Shown piece after piece: positions 53,812-63,704 of a DNA stretch of 64,000 nucleotides (the first letter of the stretch is position 1; each line of letters begins with the position of its first letter). The notes under the pieces were generated by a model, which was given only the letters and a program-made list of their open reading frames with translations, ran no database searches and was not told where the DNA came from. The stretch is taken from NCBI GenBank assembly GCA_028279365.1, contig JANQNX010000014.1, positions 62,001 through 126,000 on the forward strand, given 5' to 3'. Both the position numbers and the translations under genes were made by a program. The stretch comes from Gammaproteobacteria bacterium (GTDB taxonomy: Bacteria; Pseudomonadota; Gammaproteobacteria; Eutrophobiales; Eutrophobiaceae).

Positions 53812-54945
53812 ATGGCAGATAAACGTGATTATTACGAAGTGTTGGGTGTCTCCAGGAACGCCGATGAAGCTGAATTGAAAAAGGCTTATCGTCGTTTAGC
53901 GATGAAGCACCATCCTGATCGTAATGAAGGCAATGCCGATGCGGAAGTTAAATTCAAGGAAGCCAAAGAGGCCTATGATGTACTGTCGGATCAACAAAAG
54001 CGTGCCGCCTACGATCAGTTTGGTCATGCCGGTGTCGATGCCAGTGCTGCCGGTGGCGGCGCGCATGCCGGTGCCGGTTTTGGTGATATCTTTGATAGTG
54101 TTTTCGGAGATATTTTTGGCTCTGGCGGGGCACGAGGTGGTCAACGCGTCTATCGTGGTGCTGATTTACGCTATAACCTCGAGCTATCCCTTGAGGATGC
54201 TGTTGCCGGTACCACCGTGAAAATCCGCGTACCAAAGATGGTGAAATGCGAGGTTTGCAATGGCACTGGTGCCAAGAAAGGCAGTTCCCCCGTAACCTGT
54301 CCAACCTGTGGTGGTCAAGGTCAGGTTCGCATGCAACAAGGTTTCTTTTCTGTTCAGCAAACCTGTCCACAGTGTCGCGGAACCGGAACAATTATTAATG
54401 ACCCGTGTGTTTCCTGTCAGGGACAGGGTCGCGTACGCGATAGTAAGACCATCTCGGTCAAGGTACCGGAGGGTGTCGATAACGGCGACAGAATTCGTTT
54501 GTCCGGAGAAGGTGAAGCGGGCGAGAGCGGTGGACCTGCAGGCGACCTGTATGTACACATCAGTGTCAAAGACCATCCTATTTTTGAGCGCGATGGTACA
54601 GACTTGTATTGTGATGTGCCGATCAGCTTCACCACAGCAGCACTTGGCGGTGAGCTGGAAGTACCGACCCTGGACGGAAAAGTAAAACTGAAAATTCCTG
54701 CGGAAACCCAAAGTGGCAAAATGTTTCGTCTGCGTTCTAAAGGCGTGCGTTCCGTCCGCAGCTCAACCAAAGGCGACTTGTTATGTCGTGTCATTGTTGA
54801 AACGCCAGTGAGATTAAGCAGTAAACAGAAAGAGATATTGAAACAGTTTGACCAGGCGATGCAGTCAGGCGGTGATAAACACAGTCCGCAAGCGACATCG
54901 TGGCTGGACGGTGTAAAAAAGTTTTTTGATTCAATGACGGGTTAG
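53812..54945 (+). CDS. dnaJ: Co-chaperone DnaJ
   Basis: 377 aa. J domain with HPD (KHHPDRNEG, about 32-40), Gly/Phe region (about 75-105), four CxxCxGxG zinc repeats ([32 protein letters not shown]) and the C-terminal client-binding domain. Partner of DnaK. Confidence 0.97.
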   Translation: MADKRDYYEVLGVSRNADEAELKKAYRRLAMKHHPDRNEGNADAEVKFKEAKEAYDVLSDQQKRAAYDQFGHAGVDASAAGGGAHAGAGFGDIFDSVFGDIFGSGGARGGQRVYRGADLRYNLELSLEDAVAGTTVKIRVPKMVKCEVCNGTGAKKGSSPVTCPTCGGQGQVRMQQGFFSVQQTCPQCRGTGTIINDPCVSCQGQGRVRDSKTISVKVPEGVDNGDRIRLSGEGEAGESGGPAGDLYVHISVKDHPIFERDGTDLYCDVPISFTTAALGGELEVPTLDGKVKLKIPAETQSGKMFRLRSKGVRSVRSSTKGDLLCRVIVETPVRLSSKQKEILKQFDQAMQSGGDKHSPQATSWLDGVKKFFDSMTG

Positions 54946-55137
54946 TTAACTCAGTCTTTACATTGATTAACAAAAGGCTGCACGACAAGCCTTTCAGTGA
55001 GCGATTTACTTGTCTTTGTTTGCATAACTTTTGTTGTGCTTACATGATTTCATTTCCTGATAACTTCCGTATCATTTCCAAATGCGCGATACTCGCAACC
55101 CAATAATCACAAAATCAAAACAATCAGGACTTATATC

Positions 55138-55941
55138 ATGGTCAAACTAGGGGTATGTGGCGCTGCTGGCAGAATGGGTAAAACGATTCTGGAGGTTTGT
55201 CACGATCATCAAGAAGTAGAGGTGACAGCCGCCATTGAATACAGTGGTTCGCCTGTTATCGGTATGGACTCGGGTGAACTCGCGGGTATTGGCAAAAACG
55301 CGGTGATTGTCAGTGATGACATATCGGCTGTTGCCGATAATGTGGATGTGATGATTGATTTCACGCTTGCGCACTCGGTGCCAGATAACATCAAGAAGTG
55401 TGTTTCCTCTGATTGTAAAATGGTGATCGGAACCACCGGACTGTCTCAGGAGATACAAAACCAAATAACAAGCGCTGCGGAGAAAATCGGTATCGTGTTC
55501 GCGCCAAACATGAGTGTTGGCGTTAATCTTTGTCTCAAGTTACTGGAAATGGCGGCGACGGTAACCGGTGATGAATTTGATGTGGAAATTATCGAGGCAC
55601 ATCATAACCAAAAAAAGGATGCGCCTTCAGGCACCGCTATTCGGATGGGTGAAGTCGTTGCGCAAAGCCTGGGTCGTAAACTTTCTGACTGTGCGGTATA
55701 CGGAAGAGAAGGCATCACCGGTGTCAGGGACAAAATGACGATTGGTTTTGAGACCATACGTGCGGGTGATATTGTTGGCGACCATACTGTGATGTTTGCT
55801 GCCGCTGGAGAGCGAATAGAAATTACCCATCGTGCCACATCCAGAAAAACATTTGCCAGCGGTGCTGTCAGGGCCGCACAGTGGATCCACGACAAGGCTT
55901 CAGGTTTGTACGATATGCAAGACGTATTGCAGTTAAAATAA
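55138..55941 (+). CDS. dapB: 4-Hydroxy-tetrahydrodipicolinate reductase
   Basis: 267 aa. N-terminal GAAGRMGKTI nucleotide site and the catalytic EAHHNQKKDAPSGTA segment (about 157-171). Lysine/diaminopimelate pathway. Its position after dnaJ is common in Pseudomonas-like genomes. Confidence 0.96.
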   Translation: MVKLGVCGAAGRMGKTILEVCHDHQEVEVTAAIEYSGSPVIGMDSGELAGIGKNAVIVSDDISAVADNVDVMIDFTLAHSVPDNIKKCVSSDCKMVIGTTGLSQEIQNQITSAAEKIGIVFAPNMSVGVNLCLKLLEMAATVTGDEFDVEIIEAHHNQKKDAPSGTAIRMGEVVAQSLGRKLSDCAVYGREGITGVRDKMTIGFETIRAGDIVGDHTVMFAAAGERIEITHRATSRKTFASGAVRAAQWIHDKASGLYDMQDVLQLK

Positions 55942-55987
55942 CTCAGGTAGTGTAATCAGCAGTGACAGCAATAAAAAGAATACAGAC

Positions 55988-56641
55988 ATGATGCTGAACA
56001 TAAAACAAACCGAGAATCTTTATAATAATTCCTATCTCAGTTACATCGCATCCTGGGCGGGCGCGCTATTAGTTTGCTGGTTGCTATGGCCTATCGCACC
56101 TAATAAAACGTTAATTATCTGGTTTAGTGTTTTTTCAGGCTTAACAATAGTCAGGCTTGCGATGACCGTCACGTTTAATAAAAAAGATCATGCCAAGGCG
56201 ATAGATAATTGGATGATATCTTTTCTGAGTTTATCTTTTGTGTCGGGTACGTTGTGGGGGCTAACCGCGTTTATCCTGATACCTGCAACGGAAATCAGTG
56301 CCATTGACTCCATTATCTATCACGGCATGTTGTTAATGTTTATAGCCGTACTGATAGCCGGCTCATTAATTACTTACTCGACCAGTAAGATGGTGTTTCT
56401 CAGTTTTGCTGTCCCCGCTGTTGTGCCCCAATGTTTGATGCTGATCGCCAAAGGCGATAAATATCATTCTTTTTTAGGTGGCTTTATGCTGGCATATGCA
56501 CTGGTCGTATTTATTATTTCGATATACATACACCGGATGTTTTCGAATTGTTGCAAGATTGAAGCAGAGAACGAAGCCTTGAAAGCTGTTCTGGCTGAAG
56601 CCGGAATTAATTTTGAACCGGACTCTGAAGCGACAAGATAG
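55988..56641 (+). CDS. Orphan membrane sensor-like protein
   Basis: 217 aa with six hydrophobic segments between residues 20 and 190, then a short coiled-coil-like tail (SNCCKIEAENEALKAVLAEAG, about 186-206) where GGDEF or kinase domains begin in look-alike membrane sensors. It has no output domain. Its last 35 bases overlap the end of the convergent aceK gene. Function unknown. Confidence 0.6.
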   Translation: MMLNIKQTENLYNNSYLSYIASWAGALLVCWLLWPIAPNKTLIIWFSVFSGLTIVRLAMTVTFNKKDHAKAIDNWMISFLSLSFVSGTLWGLTAFILIPATEISAIDSIIYHGMLLMFIAVLIAGSLITYSTSKMVFLSFAVPAVVPQCLMLIAKGDKYHSFLGGFMLAYALVVFIISIYIHRMFSNCCKIEAENEALKAVLAEAGINFEPDSEATR

Positions 56642-58355
56642 CGCCCATCGATGCTGACGAATAGGGTACGACTAGAGAGACGTCACCGCGTTTATGCTGT
56701 TGCTGGACTTCACGCCAGTACTCAGCGGTTAATAAATCCTGGTGTTGTTTAAGAAACGCTTCCTTAAGCGTGTCGTTCATCGACAGGAAACGCATAAACT
56801 CTTCCGGAAAGATATCGTTTTCGGATACGTAATACCAGGTATCAGCCAACATCTCATCCTCATAATCATCGGCTTCCGGTATGTCCCTGAAATTGCAATC
56901 GGTGACCAGTGACACTTCATCATAGTCATAAAAAATAACCCGTTTATGCGGTGTGACACCGAAGTTCTTTAACAATAGATCGCCGGTGAAGATATTGGTC
57001 TTGGCCAAATCTTTAATCGCCTGACCGTAATCAATGACTGCAAATATCGCGTCTTCTTCACTGACTTCGTTTATATAGAGATTCAATGGACGAACCCGTC
57101 GCTCAACGTAGACACGGTTTAATAGCAGCATATTCCCCTGTTTACTGACTGTCTCAGAGGCATGTTCAAGCAACTCATTTCTTAACTCACGCGAAAAACG
57201 CATCAGCGGAAATTCCAGGTTTAAAAATTCCTGAGTGTCGATCAGTCGACCGGCACGGTCATGCTTGGACACCAACTTGTATTTTTCGATGACTTCTTTT
57301 CGCGTGATGGTTTTCGGATAACCGAATTTGTCACGAATGACTTTAAACACCAGATTATATGAAGGTAGGGTAAATACGATCATAACCAGTCCGGTGTCAC
57401 CTTCAGCGTGAATGAATCGATCATGCGTGTTGTTTAAGTGTCGATCAAAGGTACGATGTCGTTCTGTTTTTCCCTGACGCAGTCGACCCAGCACCGTATA
57501 CAACTCATCAATCGGTTTTTTTGGCAATATTGATTTTAAAAAATGCACAGCGCCAATCACCGAATTAGGATCGGCAAAATAATAAGAGCGTGTATAACCG
57601 AAGATGATGCTGATTTCATTTTCAGTCAGAAACACGGCATCTACCTCGATGCCTTTCACTTCATTTTTAAAGGCAATGACGATAGGCATCTCGCCCTCAT
57701 TAAGGATCAGTTTACCAACAAGATAAGCGCGCGCCGCCTGGTAAAAGAAAGAATCGATAAATTCAAAGCGGATAAACTCGAAATCCTTATCCAGATTGTG
57801 CTGGCTATGTTGTTTTATGTAGTCAGCAATTTTTTTCGCATTTTTTGTCAGACCGTTATAAGGCACGCGAAATGAGAAATCATCGAGAATGGTCTCAAAT
57901 ATCTTTTGCAGCGATAACCAATACGGATAGCGGCGAATGTTCAAGCCCATAATAAGCTGAATGTCACCGGCAGGATCATTCGCGATAAACTCTATCTGAT
58001 CATCAATACCATGCGTATCGAATATGCGCCGTGTGGTAGAGTTAAAAAACGTCTTGATGAAATCGCTATCCGGCACCTCATTCAGGCGATCTCCAAAGTA
58101 GCTTCTTACCTGATGCCAGAGTTCTCTATCCTTGACGCGTCCTTTAAGAATGTTGCGCAGGTTAAGGACAATCCTGCGCACCGATTTTTCATAAAGGTCT
58201 ACCCGATCAACGATATCCTGCTGATGTCCTTTCCAATCACGCTGTTCAAAGCGGGTACGCGCACGTCGTGTGATACGGTGAAAGAAATTGTTATAGCGAA
58301 TAAATCCGTCGTAGATAATCTGCGAGCATTCGGCAATCAGCTCTTTGTCTGTCAT
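56607..58355 (-). CDS. aceK: Isocitrate dehydrogenase kinase/phosphatase
   Basis: 582 aa, E. coli length. N-terminal regulatory domain (TRRARTRFEQRDWKG) and C-terminal kinase domain with the AceK-specific segment TGDLLLKNFGVTPHKRVIFYDYDE (given here as TGDLLLKNFG...YDYDE), about residues 450-475. It switches isocitrate dehydrogenase, so isocitrate can enter the glyoxylate bypass. It lies directly after its target icd, 21 bases apart. Confidence 0.95.
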   Translation of the reverse strand: MTDKELIAECSQIIYDGFIRYNNFFHRITRRARTRFEQRDWKGHQQDIVDRVDLYEKSVRRIVLNLRNILKGRVKDRELWHQVRSYFGDRLNEVPDSDFIKTFFNSTTRRIFDTHGIDDQIEFIANDPAGDIQLIMGLNIRRYPYWLSLQKIFETILDDFSFRVPYNGLTKNAKKIADYIKQHSQHNLDKDFEFIRFEFIDSFFYQAARAYLVGKLILNEGEMPIVIAFKNEVKGIEVDAVFLTENEISIIFGYTRSYYFADPNSVIGAVHFLKSILPKKPIDELYTVLGRLRQGKTERHRTFDRHLNNTHDRFIHAEGDTGLVMIVFTLPSYNLVFKVIRDKFGYPKTITRKEVIEKYKLVSKHDRAGRLIDTQEFLNLEFPLMRFSRELRNELLEHASETVSKQGNMLLLNRVYVERRVRPLNLYINEVSEEDAIFAVIDYGQAIKDLAKTNIFTGDLLLKNFGVTPHKRVIFYDYDEVSLVTDCNFRDIPEADDYEDEMLADTWYYVSENDIFPEEFMRFLSMNDTLKEAFLKQHQDLLTAEYWREVQQQHKRGDVSLVVPYSSASMGAILSLQSPVQN

Positions 58356-58376
58356 CGCTGCCTGACTGTTATCTGA

Positions 58377-59675
58377 TCATGATAGATTGGCGATTAATGC
58401 ACTTCCAAACTCGCTACATTTGACCTCTTTTGCGCCTTTCATTAATCGGGCAAAATCATAGGTGACCGTTTTTTCGGCAATGGTCTTATCCATAGACTGA
58501 ATAATCATATCGGCCGCTTCCACCCAGCCTAGATAACGCAGCATCATTTCGCCAGACAAAAGCAGAGAACCCGGATTCACTTTATCCTGGTTCGCGTATT
58601 TAGGCGCAGTGCCATGCGTGGCTTCGAAAATAGCATGCCCGGTGTCGTAATTGATGTTTCCGCCAGGGGCAATACCGATACCGCCTACCTGCGCCGCGAG
58701 TGCATCCGAGAGATAATCACCGTTCAGGTTCATGGTTGCAATCACGTCAAACTCCGAAGGTCGGGTTAACACTTGCTGTAAAGTGATGTCGGAAATTGCA
58801 TCCTTTATCAGAACTTTTTCATCCTGCATCGCCTGATCCATTTCCTCTTTGGCAGCTTGCGCACCATGTTCAGCACGCGTTCGTTCCCAGATGTCCCAGC
58901 TATAGGTTTCTTTCGGGAATTCGTTCTCTGCCAATTCGTAACCCCAATTTCGAAATGCGCCTTCGGTAAACTTCATGATATTACCTTTGTGGACAAAGGT
59001 GACGCTCTTTCGATTATTCTGAATGGCATATTTAATCGCTGCTCTGACCAGCCGCTGAGTGCCTTCACTGGAAACCGGTTTAATGCCTATGCCAGAGGTT
59101 TCCGGAAACCGAATCTTTTGATAGTAATTCGGAAAGCTTTCCTTAAAAAATTGCATGAAGCGTTTGTTTTCTTCCGAGCCGGCTTCAAATTCAATACCGG
59201 CATAGATATCTTCGGTGTTCTCACGAAAGATGACCATATCTACCTGTTCCGGTTTTCTTACCGGTGACGGTACGCCCTCAAACCAGCGCACCGGTCGAAG
59301 GCAAACATACAGGTCGAGTATTTGTCGGAGTGCAACGTTTAATGATCTTATGCCACCACCGATAGGTGTCGTCAGTGGTCCTTTTATCGCGACCAGAAAT
59401 TCGCGACAGGTTTCCACGGTTTCATCCGGTAGCCATTTCCCGGTCAGATGATTGGCCTTCTCGCCAGCATAGACTTCCAGCCATTTGATTTCACGTTTGC
59501 CCCCGTAGGCCTTCTCTACTGCGGCATCAATCACTCGTTGTGATGCTTGCCAGACATCGGGTCCGATACCATCTCCTTCAATGAACGGTATCACTGGTGT
59601 ATCCGGAACCTTCAGTTCGCCGTTTCTGATTGTGATTTTTTTGCCGCCGGTTGGCGCTTTTAATGCGTTGGCCAA
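58377..59675 (-). CDS. icd: Isocitrate dehydrogenase (NADP-dependent)
   Basis: 432 aa beginning at TTG 59675, supported by AAGGAGAG 5-12 bases upstream. Conserved dehydrogenase motifs are present ([12 protein letters not shown] contains the Ser phosphorylated by Ace[14 protein letters not shown] near the C-terminus). TCA-cycle oxidative decarboxylation. The AceK target site is intact. Confidence 0.96.
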   Translation of the reverse strand: MANALKAPTGGKKITIRNGELKVPDTPVIPFIEGDGIGPDVWQASQRVIDAAVEKAYGGKREIKWLEVYAGEKANHLTGKWLPDETVETCREFLVAIKGPLTTPIGGGIRSLNVALRQILDLYVCLRPVRWFEGVPSPVRKPEQVDMVIFRENTEDIYAGIEFEAGSEENKRFMQFFKESFPNYYQKIRFPETSGIGIKPVSSEGTQRLVRAAIKYAIQNNRKSVTFVHKGNIMKFTEGAFRNWGYELAENEFPKETYSWDIWERTRAEHGAQAAKEEMDQAMQDEKVLIKDAISDITLQQVLTRPSEFDVIATMNLNGDYLSDALAAQVGGIGIAPGGNINYDTGHAIFEATHGTAPKYANQDKVNPGSLLLSGEMMLRYLGWVEAADMIIQSMDKTIAEKTVTYDFARLMKGAKEVKCSEFGSALIANLS

Positions 59676-60001
59676 GAGGTCTCTCCTTAACGATAAAATA
59701 ATACCGTCAGTTTAGCCTGTTCATGTTGCAACAAAAAGTCCGCTGATTGATTTGACAACACTTTCTTTATTCACTATTTTGCTTTTGCGCCGATTTGAAA
59801 TCAGCTTGCGGGCGCGTAAAAAATACCGCTAAAGAGTCAACCTGCTTTAGCTGAAGCTGAAAGTGGGCATAAGTTAAGAATGTATTAATAATCCTGTCAG
59901 GTTATTTCTTCCAAACCGTTCCCACCTTCACTTCAGTCATGTGTTTCAGGCTGGCTCAATGTACATATTGAAATACGATTGAAACTGAGATTAGGATTTT
60001 A
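59676..60001. other. Intergenic region between divergent icd and metZ
   Basis: 326 bases with the ribosome binding site of icd at one end. I see no gene, riboswitch or strong inverted repeat. A short stem AAATCAGC.. may exist but is not convincing. Promoters of both genes must lie here. Confidence 0.5.
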
Positions 60002-61180
60002 ATGAGCGATACAGATAAATACGGGATCAATACCAGGGCCGTCCGCGCGGGTCAGGTAAGAACAGCGGAAAATGAACACAGCGAGCCGATGTTTCTCAGT
60101 TCGAGTTATGTGTTTGCCAATGCCGCCGAGGCTGCAGCGCGATTCAAGGGAGACAGCCCCGGAAATATCTACACGCGTTTTACTAATCCGACTGTCAGGA
60201 CCTTTGAGCAAAGGCTGGCGGAGATGGAACAAGCCGAACGCTGTATCGGCACATCTTCAGGGATGAGCGCAATCATGTGCACGGTGCTGGGCTTGTTGAA
60301 AAGTGGAGATCACATGGTGTCATCGCGCAGTGTGTTTGGCACCACCGTCAATTTGTTCTCCAACATCTTTCCGAAGTTTGGCATCAACACGACATTTGTT
60401 GAATTGACCGACTATGCGGCTTGGGAACAGGCCATCACGTCGGAGACGAAATTGTTGTTTTTTGAAACACCGTCAAACCCATTGACCGAGATTGCTGATA
60501 TAAAAAAGCTCGCTGATATTGCGCACAACAACGATGCATTGTTGGTCGTGGATAATTGCTTCTGTACTCCGGCTCTGCAGTTACCCATTCCGTTGGGCGC
60601 AGATATTGTGATTCATTCGGCCACAAAGTACCTGGATGGTCAGGGCCGTTGCTTGGGTGGAGCGATTGTCGGCAGTGAGGCAATACTCGGTGAAGATATT
60701 TATGGGTTTCTTCGTTCTGGTGGAGCGAGCATGAGTCCCTTCAATGCATGGGTATTTTTAAAAGGTCTGGAAACGCTCGCTATTAGGATGCGTGCGCATT
60801 GTGAAAATGCCCAACAGTTAGCGGACTGGTTGTCATCGCATTCCTCCGTCGAACGGGTTTATTATCCCGGTCTGGATTCGCATCCTCAACATGATCTCTC
60901 CAGTCAGCAGCAATCCGGCCACGGCGGCATTGTCAGTTTCGAAGTGAAGGGCGGGCAGGATGTGGCCTGGAATGTTATTGACTCAGTCGATATTTTTTCT
61001 ATCACTGCCAATCTCGGCGATACCAAGAGCACGATTACACATCCTGCTACCACCACGCATCATAAACTCTCTGATGAACAGCGACAGTTGGCCGGTATCA
61101 AGTCGAATTTAATTCGGATATCTGTTGGCCTAGAAGATACCAACGATCTCATTCAAGACCTGGATCAGGCGTTGCCTTAG
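60002..61180 (+). CDS. metZ: O-succinylhomoserine sulfhydrylase
   Basis: 392 aa, Cys/Met-metabolism PLP enzyme. PLP Lys in IHSATKYLDGQG (about residue 208), with the family active-site segments YTRFTNPTV and SSGMSAI. The sequence and length fit MetZ, which makes homocysteine directly from O-succinylhomoserine and sulfide. A related MetB or MetY assignment cannot be fully excluded. Confidence 0.9.
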   Translation: MSDTDKYGINTRAVRAGQVRTAENEHSEPMFLSSSYVFANAAEAAARFKGDSPGNIYTRFTNPTVRTFEQRLAEMEQAERCIGTSSGMSAIMCTVLGLLKSGDHMVSSRSVFGTTVNLFSNIFPKFGINTTFVELTDYAAWEQAITSETKLLFFETPSNPLTEIADIKKLADIAHNNDALLVVDNCFCTPALQLPIPLGADIVIHSATKYLDGQGRCLGGAIVGSEAILGEDIYGFLRSGGASMSPFNAWVFLKGLETLAIRMRAHCENAQQLADWLSSHSSVERVYYPGLDSHPQHDLSSQQQSGHGGIVSFEVKGGQDVAWNVIDSVDIFSITANLGDTKSTITHPATTTHHKLSDEQRQLAGIKSNLIRISVGLEDTNDLIQDLDQALP

Positions 61181-61290
61181 CAAGATTATTCCCCCACTTT
61201 TCAGCGCAAATTGTCGCCATTATTGAATAATGGATTTGCTGCACTGTTTTTAGTTACACTTAAGCCTTGATTGTGTGTATGTCGCATTTC

Positions 61291-61329
61291 GCAACATAAT
61301 GTTGCATCGCACAAATCTGCCGCTATAAT
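61291..61329 (+). promoter_or_regulatory. Sigma-70 promoter with a palindromic operator, upstream of sga
   Basis: GCAACAT-A-ATGTTGC (61291-61305) is a perfect 15-bp palindrome overlapping the -35 TTGCAT (61302-61307). A 16-base spacer leads to -10 TATAAT (61324-61329), a perfect consensus. A repressor bound here would block RNA polymerase. The leader to the start codon is about 130 bases. Confidence 0.65.
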
Positions 61330-61463
61330 ACCCAGCCCTTAGGGGAAGGTACTGGCACATAAAAATAATAAGCAGTAGCACGGAAACAGTACGAAAAACA
61401 GAATTTCTTAAAGCTTTTAGCTTAATAATTTTTACTTACTTTAACCTTTGGAGGGTGCTAACC

Positions 61464-62648
61464 ATGCCCGGACGTAATTTTTTGTTTATCCCCGGCCCCA
61501 CTACTATTCCTCGTCGAATTCAAAACGCGATGAGCGTCGAACAGGAAGACATGCGCGCCATGGACTTACCTGAATTCACCAAACCTCTTTATGAAGACAT
61601 GAAAAAGATTATGCGCAACAAAGACGGTCGCGTATTTATCTTTCCTTCGTCAGGTACCGGTGGTTGGGAATCATCAATTCAGAATACCTTGAATCCTGGC
61701 GATAAAGTGTTGGCTTCACGAATTGGTCAATTCAGTCATTTATATATCGACTGTGCCGAGCGTCTCGGTATGGAAGTGATTAAGGTTGAAGAAGAATGGG
61801 GCAAAGGTGTACCGGTAGAAAAATTTGCAGAAATTCTGGCCAACGACAAGAATCATGAAATAAAAGCGGTATTCGCCACTCATAATGAAACCGCAACTGG
61901 CGTTGTCTCAGATCTGAAAGGTGTGCGTGATGCATTAGACGCATGCAACCACCCTGCGATGTACCATGTTGATAGTGTTAGTGGTCTTGCCAGTATCGAG
62001 TTTGATATGGATGCCTGGGGCATTGATATTACTGTCAGTGGCTCACAAAAAGGTTTGATGTTGCCTACCGGTTTGGGCATCGTTGGTGCCAGCAAAAAAG
62101 CCCTGGAAATTAATAAAGAAATTCAAGGCTGTCCACGCTGCTTCTTCTCCTGGGAAGATCAAATCATGGCCAACGACAATGGCTTCTTCCCTTATACCCC
62201 GCCAATGAATCTGTTACGTGGTCTGCGCGAATCACTCAATATGATTAATGAAGAAGGTCTGGAAAACGTTTGGGCGCGTCAAAATCGAATGGCAACCGCA
62301 GTTCGAAAAGCGATTGAAGCCTGGGGTATGACCACCGTTGCGACCGAGCCAAAGTTCCAGTCTGATACCGTCAGTGCAGTTCGTGTACCTGAAGGCTTTG
62401 ATGGTAACGAAGTCGCCAGACATGCCTACAAATATTACAACCTCGCATTATCAATCAGTCTGGCTGACATTGCCGGTCAGGCATTCCGTATCGGCCACAT
62501 GGGTGATATGAATGAGTTGATGGTATTGATCCCAATCAACGGTGCTGAAATGGCGATGAAGGATCTAGGCTATCCAATCGAGCTTGGCAGCGGTGTCGCT
62601 GCTGCGCAGGAATATCTGCGTAACACCAAGACCGACAGATTGGCATAA
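61464..62648 (+). CDS. sgaA: Serine-glyoxylate aminotransferase
   Basis: 394 aa from ATG 61464 (GGAGGG 8 bases upstream; an ATG nine bases earlier overlaps the ribosome binding site). Class V aminotransferase: PLP Lys in SGSQKGLMLP (about residue 198), N-terminal PGPTTIP. It converts serine and glyoxylate to hydroxypyruvate and glycine, a serine-cycle step. The next two genes, mcl and mtkA, confirm the pathway. Confidence 0.92.
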   Translation: MPGRNFLFIPGPTTIPRRIQNAMSVEQEDMRAMDLPEFTKPLYEDMKKIMRNKDGRVFIFPSSGTGGWESSIQNTLNPGDKVLASRIGQFSHLYIDCAERLGMEVIKVEEEWGKGVPVEKFAEILANDKNHEIKAVFATHNETATGVVSDLKGVRDALDACNHPAMYHVDSVSGLASIEFDMDAWGIDITVSGSQKGLMLPTGLGIVGASKKALEINKEIQGCPRCFFSWEDQIMANDNGFFPYTPPMNLLRGLRESLNMINEEGLENVWARQNRMATAVRKAIEAWGMTTVATEPKFQSDTVSAVRVPEGFDGNEVARHAYKYYNLALSISLADIAGQAFRIGHMGDMNELMVLIPINGAEMAMKDLGYPIELGSGVAAAQEYLRNTKTDRLA

Positions 62649-62661
62649 TTTTAACTACATA

Positions 62662-62692
62662 ATCGACGCGCAAAGACGCGTCGATATTTTTT
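62662..62692 (+). terminator. Rho-independent terminator between sga and mcl
   Basis: ATCGACGCG (62662-62670), loop CAAAGA, CGCGTCGAT (62677-62685), then A and six T: a perfect 9-bp stem with a tail. It lies 14 bases after the sga stop, ahead of the mcl ribosome binding site. It may be a partial terminator that lets some transcripts continue. Confidence 0.8.
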
Positions 62693-62710
62693 AAGCAGAG
62701 GAAAAATCTT

Positions 62711-63661
62711 ATGAGTTTTACACAATATGAGCAGGCCAGACCTCGTATTCAGCGAAGTGAGCTTGCAGTGCCGGGTTCAAATCCAGGCATGTTCGAGAAA
62801 GCGGCAAAAAGCAACGCCGACTATATCTTCCTAGACTGTGAGGATGCAGTCGTTCCTGATGACAAAGCCCAGGCCCGTAAAAATATTATTGAAGGTTTGA
62901 ATGACATTGATTGGGGCGATAAGACCATGTCAGTTCGTATCAACGGACTGGATACACATTATATGTATCGCGACGTGGTCGATATCCTGGAACAGGCGGG
63001 TAACAAGCTTGATACTATTTTAATTCCCAAGGTCGGCACAGCGCAGGATGTCTATGCGATTGATATGCTGGTCACACAAATCGAAACGGCGATGGGTCTG
63101 GAGAAAAAAATTGGCCTTGAATGTCTGATTGAAACCGCCCTGGGTGGTGTCAATGTCTTCAGTATTGCGCAAGCCAGTCCGCGTCTGGAAGCGTTTCACT
63201 TTGGCGTAGCTGATTATGCCGCCAGTATGCGCTCACGTACTTCCGTCATTGGTGGTCTGGTTGAAGAATACAATTGTGAAGGCGCCGTTAACGATCAGTG
63301 GCACTATGCGCAAAGCCAGATGATCCACGCCTGCCGTGCCTATGGCCTGCGTGCTATCGATGGCCCGTTCGGTGATTTCAGCGATCCGGAAGCCTTCCGT
63401 GCAGCGGCGAAACGCGTTGCTGTTTTGGGTTATGAAGGTAAGTGGGCAATTCATCCATCGCAGATTGATTTAGCCAATGAAGTCATGTCACCACCTGAAG
63501 CAGAAGTCACTCGCGCACGTCGTGTGTTAGAAGCCTTGGAGGAAGCGGCGAAACAAGGTAAAGGTGCAGCGCAGCTGGATGGAAAAATGATCGACATCGC
63601 CTCTGAACGTATGGCCAGAAATATCGTTCGCCAGGCTGAAGCAATCGAAGCAAAAAATTAG
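62711..63661 (+). CDS. mcl: Malyl-CoA lyase (HpcH/HpaI family)
   Basis: 316 aa, CitE-like. N-terminal RSELAVPGSNPGMFEKAAKS, the Mg2+-binding FLDCEDAV (about residues 38-45) and IGLECLIETALGG (about 137-149). It splits malyl-CoA to acetyl-CoA and glyoxylate in the serine cycle. RBS AGAGGA. Between sga and mtkA. Confidence 0.92.
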   Translation: MSFTQYEQARPRIQRSELAVPGSNPGMFEKAAKSNADYIFLDCEDAVVPDDKAQARKNIIEGLNDIDWGDKTMSVRINGLDTHYMYRDVVDILEQAGNKLDTILIPKVGTAQDVYAIDMLVTQIETAMGLEKKIGLECLIETALGGVNVFSIAQASPRLEAFHFGVADYAASMRSRTSVIGGLVEEYNCEGAVNDQWHYAQSQMIHACRAYGLRAIDGPFGDFSDPEAFRAAAKRVAVLGYEGKWAIHPSQIDLANEVMSPPEAEVTRARRVLEALEEAAKQGKGAAQLDGKMIDIASERMARNIVRQAEAIEAKN

Positions 63662-63704
63662 TACAACTTTAACTATCAATTAACTCTTTGGGAGGATATG
63701 TCGT

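Noticed and set aside
53954..54711. Long minus-strand frames opposite dnaJ
   Set aside because: Antisense shadows of the Gly-rich and zinc-finger region of dnaJ; His/Arg-rich with no domain.
54974..54993. Hairpin AAAGGCT/AGCCTTT after dnaJ
   Set aside because: 7-bp stem with no T tract; not convincing as a terminator.
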